Shown here in pieces: positions 58,901 to 64,000 of a DNA stretch of 64,000 bases (position 1 is the stretch's first letter; each line of letters begins with the position of its first letter). Source of the stretch: Streptomyces sp. NBC_01304 (GTDB lineage: Bacteria > Actinomycetota > Actinomycetes > Streptomycetales > Streptomycetaceae); the NCBI RefSeq assembly GCF_035975855.1, contig NZ_CP109055.1:7936001-8000000 (forward strand), in the 5' to 3' direction. The position numbers and the translations under genes are program-made. The notes beneath the pieces were generated by a model. It was not told where the DNA came from, ran no database searches, and was given only the letters and a program-made list of their open reading frames with translations.

Positions 58901-59068
58901 GTTGGCGGTGGGCGGGCCCTCGTAGAAGACCCACTCGGGGCGGCCCTCGGACTGGTCGAGGGTCTTGGCGAAGATCTTCTGGTCGTCCCAGAACTGGAGC
59001 ACGGCGTGCTCGAGGGCGGGCAGATCGACCTGCGCGGGCACCTGGCGGTACTGCGGCTGCGTATTCAA
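55916..59068 (-). CDS. ileS: Isoleucyl-tRNA synthetase
   Basis: Class I synthetase charging tRNA-Ile. 1050 residues with the HIGH-type segment PGAHHIEARVFKDVFPRF near residue 55, the editing domain (VWTTTPWTLVSNTAVAAHPD) and KMSKH in the DGRKMSKHLGN loop; zinc-like Cys pairs CPRCG and CWRC are present. The TTG at 59068 is chosen because ggaggaag precedes it by 6 bases and the protein then begins NTQPQYRQVPAQ. Regulation is by a T-box leader, see separate entry. Confidence 0.96.
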   Translation of the reverse strand: MNTQPQYRQVPAQVDLPALEHAVLQFWDDQKIFAKTLDQSEGRPEWVFYEGPPTANGMPGAHHIEARVFKDVFPRFRTMRGYHVARKAGWDCHGLPVELAVEKELGFNGKKDIEAYGIAEFNAKCRESVTRHTDAFADLTTRMGYWVDLDDAYRTMDPSYVESVWWSLKEIFNKDLLVQDHRVAPWCPRCGTGLSDHELAQGYETVVDPSVFVRFPLTSGPLAGEAALLVWTTTPWTLVSNTAVAAHPDVTYVVATDGTEKLVVAQPLLEKALGEGWEATGQTFTGAEMERWTYQRPFELVEFPAPAHFVVNAEYVTTEDGTGLVHQSPAFGADDLLVCKAYDLPVVNPVRPDGTFEEDVPLVGGVFFKKADEKLTADLQDRGLLFRHIAYEHSYPHCWRCHTALLYYAQPSWYIRTTAVKDRLLEENEKTNWFPESVKHGRFGDWLTNNIDWALSRNRYWGTPLPIWRCEENHLTCVGSRAELTDLTGTDQSALDPHRPYIDDVTFTCTHEGCELTAVRVPEVIDAWYDSGSMPFAQWGYPHKNKELFESRYPAQFISEAIDQTRGWFYTLMAVGTLVFDKSSYENVVCLGHILAEDGRKMSKHLGNTLEPISLMDQHGADAVRWFMAAGGSPWAARRVGHGTIQEVVRKTLLTYWNTVAFQALYARTSNWAPSAADPAPADRPLLDRWLLSELNALVDQATEALESYDTQRAGKLLSGFVDNLSNWYVRRSRRRFWQGDKAALRTLHEVVETVTRLMAPLTPFITERVWQDLITPVTPDAPESVHLSTWPEADMSLVDPELSRQMALVRRLVELGRATRAESGVKTRQPLSRALVAAAGFESLGEELRAQITEELNVSSLASLSEVGGSLVDTTAKANFRALGKRFGKGVQAVAKAVANADAAALSLALREGTATVEVEGETVTLAPDEVIITETPREGWSVASDSGATVALDLEITDELRLAGLARDAIRLIQEARKNSGLDVADRIAVRWTATAKDTVSALTEHAPLIADEVLALDFATGAPDATYGDAFTDEGLALTFHLRKTEA

Positions 59069-59069
59069 C

Positions 59070-59365
59070 GAACTTCCTCCGGCGGACACAGCTGGTTCCG
59101 TCGGAGGGACGAGAGACTGCCGCGCCGTGTGCGGCGCGCTCCCGCGGTACCACCCTCCTTGGCCCCTCGGCGCGGGGTGTGCGCCGGTGAGCCCCCTCAT
59201 TGGGGTCGCGATGCCGGGTCTACTGGCCCGCGCTCGCACGCGGCTTTCTTCCGGCGGCTCCGGGGTGATCTTCACGTTCGCGCTCGCCCCCGGGCTCTCA
59301 CCGTCCCCGGGTCGCTCATGGCTGCGTACGGACGCTACTCGTCCCCATCCAAGCCTCTTCGCTGC
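59070..59365 (-). promoter_or_regulatory. Translational T-box riboswitch of ileS
   Basis: The minus-strand leader carries the T-box sequence agggtggtaccgcggg (59141-59156). Stem I starts with ggacgagtagcg, and an atc (59267-59269) sits in gtgaagatcacc as the likely Ile specifier. Near the gene, cctccg (59102-59107 on the minus strand) can pair with the ribosome site cggagg, so the switch should act on translation. The far end is approximate; a tacact -10-like box lies just beyond it (59371-59376). Confidence 0.88.
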
Positions 59366-59662
59366 GCCCAGTGTACGGCGCCCGGGCGAGCCCGGCCGAC
59401 CGGTTTTCCGGGGCCCGGGCGGGGCGGGGGCGAGGGTGCGCGGAGTGACCCGAATGGGCATACGCGCTCGGTCGGACTTGGGGCTCGCCCCATGCGGCGG
59501 ATTACCCGGCGGGGAGCTGGGCACAACGGATGCAAGCCCGCCGTGCCGTGCCCGCGGGGCGGGTGGAAAGGGCGGCGTGCCCCGTTGCCGCGGGCCTGGA
59601 GTCGATTTATCGTCCCAGCACGATTCGCGAGCAAGATCACGATATGTGAAGGGGCCGCGGCC
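59366..59662. other. Divergent promoter region ileS/ddbA
   Basis: About 300 bases without a gene between the T-box leader and the nucleoid protein gene. Besides the -10-like box for ileS, no clear operator or promoter could be read for the plus-strand gene. Confidence 0.4.
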
Positions 59663-60823
59663 ATGGTGGCGAAGAAGACCGCCGTACAGAAGTCGGCGTC
59701 CGCTGGATCCACTGGTGCGGCGGCCAAGGAAGTGAACGGCAAGAAGAGCACCGTCGGTGGATCCGCGGGGTCCGAGAAGGCAGTGAAGGCCGCGAAGGCG
59801 GCGGAGTCCGCCGCGGCCGAGAGACCCGGCACGGCGGCCGGCGCGAAGAAGGCGGCTGCCAAGAAGGCCCCGGCGAAGAAGGCCGCGGCGAAGAAGACGG
59901 CAGCCAAGGCCGCGGCGGCACCCGAGGAGGAGACGGCCGAGCCGGGCGAGACGACGGCGGCGGCCGAGCCCGCCACCGCGAAGACCGCCGCCAAGGGCGC
60001 TGCGAAGACCACGAAGAAGGCGGCCGGCAAGTCGGCCGCGAAGAAGGCCGCGCCTGCCGGGACGGCTCCGGCCAAGAAGACGGTGGCGAAGAAGACGGCG
60101 GCGAAGAAGGCCGCCGCGACGAAGAGCGCGGCGAAGAAGACGGCCGCCGAGACCGCTGCCGAGGAGGCCCTGGAGGCCGACCGGCAGTGGGAAGAGGCGA
60201 TGGCGGAGGCCGAGGTCGGCGGCGCACACAGTGCCGCGGCCCCCGTCGAGGAGAACGGCGCAACCAAGGAGACGGCCGCTGCGGCGGCCGACGGCGCGGG
60301 CAATTCCGCGAAGAAGACGACGGGAGCCAAGTCGGTGGTTGCGAAGAAGACTCGGGGCACGGCGGCGACGGCAGAGACGGCCGCCCACGCGGTACCCAAG
60401 GCACGTGCGGTCGCGGCGACGGCCCCCGGCGAGCTGGCGGTCCGCCCCGGTGAGGACCCCTGGACCCCCGCCGAGATTAAGGAAGCCCGCGCAGGTCTGA
60501 AGGACGAGGCGGAGAAGCTGCGTACCGAGATCGTCACGTCCGAGGAGACCCTCGCGGGCCTGCTGCGGGACTCGGGAAGCGGTGCCGGCGACGACGAGGC
60601 CGACACCGGCACGAAGAACATCACGCGCGAGCACGAGATGTCGCTCGCCGCCAACGCCCGGGAGATGCTCGAGCAGACCGAACGGGCCCTGGAACGGCTC
60701 GACGCGGGGACGTACGGACTGTGTGAGAACTGCGGACAGCCGATCGGGAAGGCGCGGGTGCAGGCCTTCCCGCGGGCCACCCTGTGCGTCGAGTGCAAGC
60801 AGAAGCAGGAACGGCGCTACTAG
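59663..60823 (+). CDS. ddbA: Histone H1-like/DksA-like nucleoid protein (DdbA type)
   Basis: 386-residue two-part protein. Residues 1-170 are Lys/Ala-rich with repeated KKAA, AAKK and KKTA as in histone H1 tails, and should bind DNA non-specifically. An Ala/Glu-rich middle part follows. The C-terminal 120 residues form a DksA/TraR-like domain: helices (WTPAEIKEARAGLKDEAEKLRTE) and a zinc finger with Cys354, Cys357, Cys375 and Cys378. This matches the Streptomyces protein DdbA (SCO2075), reported as a nucleoid-associated protein. Divergent from ileS. Confidence 0.92.
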   Translation: MVAKKTAVQKSASAGSTGAAAKEVNGKKSTVGGSAGSEKAVKAAKAAESAAAERPGTAAGAKKAAAKKAPAKKAAAKKTAAKAAAAPEEETAEPGETTAAAEPATAKTAAKGAAKTTKKAAGKSAAKKAAPAGTAPAKKTVAKKTAAKKAAATKSAAKKTAAETAAEEALEADRQWEEAMAEAEVGGAHSAAAPVEENGATKETAAAAADGAGNSAKKTTGAKSVVAKKTRGTAATAETAAHAVPKARAVAATAPGELAVRPGEDPWTPAEIKEARAGLKDEAEKLRTEIVTSEETLAGLLRDSGSGAGDDEADTGTKNITREHEMSLAANAREMLEQTERALERLDAGTYGLCENCGQPIGKARVQAFPRATLCVECKQKQERRY

Positions 60824-60922
60824 GAAGCGACGACGGCGCCACCGGGCGGTCCTTGCCGTCGGTGCCCGTACGGGTGTGCCGTACCCTCATCCTCAGTCAG
60901 GCATCTAGGTTGAGGGACTCAC

Positions 60923-61579
60923 GTGGCAGAGGCGGAGCGGATCATCGGTACGCCGGATATCCCCGGAGCTGCGGACGCGGAACCGGAGCAGAGCGACGAA
61001 GGCGCGTCCGGGGCGGCCGCGGCCGGTACCTCGGAGGCCGTCGAGGCCTCGGACGCGACGGACTCGGCCGCGGCCGACGCCGAGCAGCCCAAGGGCAAGC
61101 GGAAGATCGCCGTGCTGTTCGCGGTCGCCGTCTTCGCGTACCTCCTCGACCTCGTCAGCAAGATGATCGTGGTCGCCAAGCTCGAGCACCATGAGCCGAT
61201 TCAGGTCATCGGTGACCTGCTGCGGTTCGAGGCGATCCGGAACGCGGGTGCCGCGTTCGGGATCGGCGAGGCCTTCACCGTGATCTTCACGTGTATCGCC
61301 GCGACCGTGATCGTGGTGATCGCCCGCCTCGCGCGCAAGCTCTACAGCCTGCCGTGGGCCATCGCGCTCGGCATGCTGCTCGGCGGTGCGCTCGGCAACC
61401 TCACGGACCGGATCTTCCGGGCGCCCGGCGTCTTCGAGGGCGCCGTGGTCGACTTCATCGCGCCCAAGGGCTTCGCCGTGTTCAATCTGGCGGACTCGGC
61501 GATCGTCTGCGGCGGCATCCTGATCGTGATCCTTTCCTTCCGCGGCCTGGACCCGGACGGGACCGTCCACAAGGACTGA
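60923..61579 (+). CDS. lspA: Lipoprotein signal peptidase LspA
   Basis: Membrane aspartyl protease that removes signal peptides from prolipoproteins. The 218-residue protein has four helices, NAGAAFGIG, catalytic Asp162 in GNLTDRIF and Asp191 in VFNLADSAI. The first 58 residues are acidic and Ala-rich, an extension not seen in most LspA proteins. GTG start with ttgaggga upstream. Follows ddbA by 99 bases. Confidence 0.95.
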   Translation: MAEAERIIGTPDIPGAADAEPEQSDEGASGAAAAGTSEAVEASDATDSAAADAEQPKGKRKIAVLFAVAVFAYLLDLVSKMIVVAKLEHHEPIQVIGDLLRFEAIRNAGAAFGIGEAFTVIFTCIAATVIVVIARLARKLYSLPWAIALGMLLGGALGNLTDRIFRAPGVFEGAVVDFIAPKGFAVFNLADSAIVCGGILIVILSFRGLDPDGTVHKD

Positions 61580-61650
61580 GCGGTTCGCTGCGGGGCTGCG
61601 CGGGAGGGCTCGGGTCGGGCGGTGTCCGACCGGTCCGGCATACTCATTGA

Positions 61651-62595
61651 GTGAGCACAGTTCCCGAGATCCGAACCCTGCCCGTGCCCGACGGCCTGGA
61701 GGGCGAGCGCGTCGACGCCGCCATCTCCCGGATGTTCGGCTTCTCCCGTACGAAGGCCGCCGAGCTGGCCGCGGCGGGGAAGGTTCAGGTCGACGGCGCG
61801 GTGGTCGGCAAGTCCGAGCGCGTGCACGGCGGGGCCTGGCTCGAGGTCGAGATGCCACAGGCCGCTGCGCCCGTGCAGATCGTGGCCGAGCCCGTCGAGG
61901 GCATGGAGATCGTGCACGACGACGACGACATCGTCGTGATCGTGAAGCCGGTGGGCGTGGCCGCGCATCCGTCGCCCGGCTGGACCGGGACCACGGTGAT
62001 CGGCGGGCTCGCCGCCGCCGGATACCGGATCTCGACTTCGGGTGCCGCCGAGCGGCAGGGCATCGTGCACCGCCTCGACGTGGGTACGTCCGGGCTGATG
62101 GCCGTCGCCAAGTCGGAGCGCGCGTACACCTCGCTCAAGCGGCAGTTCAAGGAGCGCGTCGTCGACAAGCGCTACCACACGCTGGTGCAGGGCCACCCGG
62201 ATCCGATGAGCGGGACGATCGACGCCCCCATCGGGCGGCATCCGCAGCATGACTACAAGTGGGCGGTCACCGCCGACGGCAAGGCGTCCGTCACGCACTA
62301 CGACCTGATCGAGGCCTATCGGGCCGCCTCGCTGCTCGACGTGAAGCTGGAGACCGGGCGTACGCATCAGATCCGCGTGCACATGTCGGCTCATCGGCAC
62401 CCGTGCGTGGGCGACCTGACGTACGGCGCCGATCCGACGCTGGCCAAGCGGCTCGGGCTGACCCGGCAGTGGCTGCATGCGGTGCGGCTCGGGTTCGAGC
62501 ATCCTGCGGACGGGCAGTGGGTGGAGTTCTCGAGCACCTATCCGGCCGATCTCCAGAAGGCGCTGGATGCGATTGCGGCGGAGACGTACGGGTGA
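61651..62595 (+). CDS. rluD: 23S rRNA pseudouridine synthase, RluD family
   Basis: Converts uridines in 23S rRNA helix 69 to pseudouridine. 314 residues: an S4 RNA-binding domain ([31 protein letters not shown]) followed by the catalytic domain with Asp143 in [11 protein letters not shown] and [11 protein letters not shown] start overlaps nothing; a tactca box ends four bases before it, so the mRNA may be leaderless. Which uridines are modified is inferred from the family. Confidence 0.92.
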   Translation: MSTVPEIRTLPVPDGLEGERVDAAISRMFGFSRTKAAELAAAGKVQVDGAVVGKSERVHGGAWLEVEMPQAAAPVQIVAEPVEGMEIVHDDDDIVVIVKPVGVAAHPSPGWTGTTVIGGLAAAGYRISTSGAAERQGIVHRLDVGTSGLMAVAKSERAYTSLKRQFKERVVDKRYHTLVQGHPDPMSGTIDAPIGRHPQHDYKWAVTADGKASVTHYDLIEAYRAASLLDVKLETGRTHQIRVHMSAHRHPCVGDLTYGADPTLAKRLGLTRQWLHAVRLGFEHPADGQWVEFSSTYPADLQKALDAIAAETYG

Positions 62596-63089
62596 GCTCC
62601 GCTGGGTCTCCCGGGTCCGCCGGGTCTGCCGGGTCCTCTGGGTCTGCTGGGTTCGAGGTGAGGGCGGTGGAGTCGGCCGCCGATCTCGAGGCGTGCTTCC
62701 TTGTGCGCAAGGAGGTCTTCGTCGCCGAGCAGGGTGTGCCCGAGGAGCTCGAGTACGACGCGTACGACTCGTCTGCTGTGCATGTGCTTGCGGTCGGGCC
62801 CGACGGGGCGCTCGGCACGGGGCGGCTGGTGGTGGGGGCCGAGGGGTACGGGGACTCCGTCGGGAAGCTTGGGCGGTTGGCCGTGCGTTCCGCTGCGCGG
62901 GGGCTGGGTGTGGGGGTGGCTCTGGTGCGGGGGCTCGAGGCGGAGGCGGCTCGGCTGGGGTGTGCGGAGGTTGTTCTCGGGGCGCAGACCCATGCGCTGC
63001 GGTTTTATGAGCGGCTGGGATATGTGGCTTATGGGCCCGAGTTCGATGATGCGGGGATTGCGCATCGGGCCATGCGCCGTTCTGTTTGA
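62592..63089 (+). CDS. GNAT family N-acetyltransferase
   Basis: 165-residue acetyltransferase. The acetyl-CoA site is in [26 protein letters not shown], and [25 protein letters not shown] is typical of the ElaA-like subgroup. The GTG overlaps the rluD stop (GTGA). The first 20 residues are a Ser/Ala/Gly repeat encoded by short gggtctgcc-like DNA repeats. Substrate unknown. Confidence 0.87.
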   Translation: MSSAGSPGSAGSAGSSGSAGFEVRAVESAADLEACFLVRKEVFVAEQGVPEELEYDAYDSSAVHVLAVGPDGALGTGRLVVGAEGYGDSVGKLGRLAVRSAARGLGVGVALVRGLEAEAARLGCAEVVLGAQTHALRFYERLGYVAYGPEFDDAGIAHRAMRRSV

Positions 63090-63126
63090 GGTTGTGGGGG
63101 CGGTTCTGTGGGTGGGTGGGTTTTTT

Positions 63127-63264
63127 CCCCTCCCCGCCCCTTCCCTTAAGGCCTGCGGCCGGCTTTGAAGGGCCGGCCCGGGGTGGATGGGGCAGAGGTC
63201 GGGGGCTGCCGCCCCCGGGCCCCCTTTCGCGCTTCGCGCTCGTCCTCAAACGCCGGACGGGCTG
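63127..63264 (-). repeat. Dispersed Streptomyces intergenic repeat, right copy
   Basis: In inverted orientation relative to the left copy. The 23 bases at 63242-63264 are the exact complement of 802-824, and the block at 63127-63145 matches the left copy's G-rich end at 18 of 19 positions. The middle (about 95 bases) differs. It occupies much of the 406-base gap after the acetyltransferase gene. Confidence 0.7.
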
Positions 63265-63389
63265 GAGAGATGTGGGCGGGCCGAGAGATCCGGGCGGGCC
63301 GAGAGGTGCGGGCGAGGAGAGAGATCCGGTCAGCCGAGAGGTGCGGGTGGGGAGAGAGATCCGCGCGGGCCGAGAGGTGTGGCCGGGCT
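63265..63389 (+). repeat. Seven tandem copies of an 18-bp unit
   Basis: Units gagag(a/g)t--gggcggg-- follow head to tail at 63265, 63283, 63301, 63319 (17 bp), 63336, 63354 and 63372. The array starts directly at the end of the dispersed repeat. The 18-bp period would give six-residue repeats if translated, but no gene is supported here. The rest of the gap to 63495 holds only the promoter and ribosome site of the next gene. Confidence 0.75.
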
Positions 63390-63495
63390 GCACGGACGAA
63401 CCCCCGTCGGTCCCATAAGGGAGTTTTGGGTGGTTTCTTAGGTTTGCGTGGCACTCTTGCGGTGATCTTGCTTTGTGAGCTGCCGGAGGCGTCCC

Positions 63496-64000
63496 GTGGA
63501 TCAGTTGGCCCTGCTGTTCGTGCTGTTGCTGGGGGCCGTGCTGAGTGTGCCCGTGGGGGAGCGGCTGGGGCTGCCCGCGCCGGTGTTGATGACGCTTGCC
63601 GGGATCGTGCTGGCGCTGCTGCCGTTCGTGCCGAACGTGGATATTCCGCCCGACTACATTCTTCCGCTCGTGCTGCCGCCCCTGCTCTACGCCTCCGTGC
63701 AGCGGACCTCCTGGCGGCAGTTCACCGCCAACGTGCGGCCGATTCTGCTGCTCGCGGTGGCGCTGGTGCTTGTTACTACTGTTGCCGTCGCGGTGGTCGC
63801 CAATGCGATCGTGCCGGGGCTGCCGATCGCCGCAGCCATCGCGCTCGGGGCGCTCGTCGCGCCGCCCGACCCGGTGGCCGCGACCGCGGTGGCGGGTCAA
63901 CTGGGGCTGCCCAGACGGCTGGTGTCGATCCTCGAGGGCGAGGGGCTGTTCAACGACGTCACCGCGATCGTGCTCTACCACGTGGCCATCGCGGCAGCGG
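63496..64000 (+). CDS. Na+/H+ antiporter, CPA1/NhaP type (partial)
   Basis: Start of a monovalent cation/proton antiporter; only the first 168 residues are in the window. The translation opens VDQLALLFVLLLGAVLSVP and shows repeated hydrophobic helices. ALVAPPDPVAATAV and EGEGLFNDVTAIVLY correspond to the family's SPTDPVA and ESLFNDG motifs, which contain the ion-binding Asp residues. GTG preceded by gccggaggc. The frame is open to the window end. Confidence 0.88.
   Translation, partial: MDQLALLFVLLLGAVLSVPVGERLGLPAPVLMTLAGIVLALLPFVPNVDIPPDYILPLVLPPLLYASVQRTSWRQFTANVRPILLLAVALVLVTTVAVAVVANAIVPGLPIAAAIALGALVAPPDPVAATAVAGQLGLPRRLVSILEGEGLFNDVTAIVLYHVAIAAA

Noticed and set aside
63265..63389. 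CRISPR array
   Set aside because: Units are 18 bp, contiguous and without spacers; this is a simple tandem repeat.
63086..63418. Small plus-strand gene over the tandem repeat
   Set aside because: It starts inside the acetyltransferase stop region without a ribosome site and reads as low-complexity repeat sequence.

Overview
The window is a stretch of the core chromosome of a Streptomyces (very high G+C, GTG/TTG starts, Streptomyces-type cell division genes sepF, sepG, divIVA and macRS). Gene order matches, from memory, the S. coelicolor segment from about SCO2123 down to SCO2070. No insertion sequence, prophage, CRISPR array, tRNA or rRNA is visible. The content is mostly housekeeping. The more unusual material lies in RNA leaders, operators, repeats and a few poorly characterised genes.

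Left part (1-13.5 kb): a PlsC acyltransferase; the MacS/MacR two-component pair; a phosphofructokinase carrying pyrophosphate-type active-site residues; a D-2-hydroxyacid dehydrogenase whose 3' end overlaps, on the opposite strand, a fused anthranilate synthase (trpEG) with a classical Trp leader-peptide attenuator; a TetR/SRPBCC pair sharing a double palindrome; class II DAHP synthase; bacterioferritin and its ferredoxin behind an iron box; a molybdopterin oxidoreductase; a His-rich DUF4396 membrane protein behind a CsoR-type copper operator; and endonuclease IV.

Middle part (13.5-37.5 kb): a PASTA-domain Ser/Thr kinase; thiO-thiS-thiG under a TPP riboswitch; a ferredoxin-reductase-like flavoprotein; an Rv2175c-type DNA-binding protein; thiE and metF; a Tyr/Gln-rich membrane protein; a CrtI-like oxidase; DUF4126; an operon of degenerate ABC ATPase, YhgE-type membrane protein and TetR with a clear operator; a HEPN protein; a methyltransferase; DUF3040; and a MoxR-DUF58-transglutaminase operon preceded by carbonic anhydrase. 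DAHP synthase, kinase, Rv2175c-like protein, metF-like gene, DUF3040 and the dcw cluster occur in related order in Mycobacterium.

Right part (37.5-64 kb): the division and cell wall (dcw) cluster rsmH-ftsL-ftsI-murE-murF-mraY-murD-ftsW-murG-ftsQ-ftsZ-pgeF-yggS-sepF-sepG-divIVA, tightly packed on the plus strand. It makes lipid II and builds the septum and polar growth machinery. It is followed by ileS (minus strand, translational T-box leader), a histone H1-like/DksA-like nucleoid protein (DdbA type), lspA, rluD, a GNAT acetyltransferase, and the start of a Na+/H+ antiporter cut by the window end. Two inverted copies of a dispersed Streptomyces intergenic repeat lie near the two ends of the window; the right copy is followed by a seven-copy 18-bp tandem repeat.
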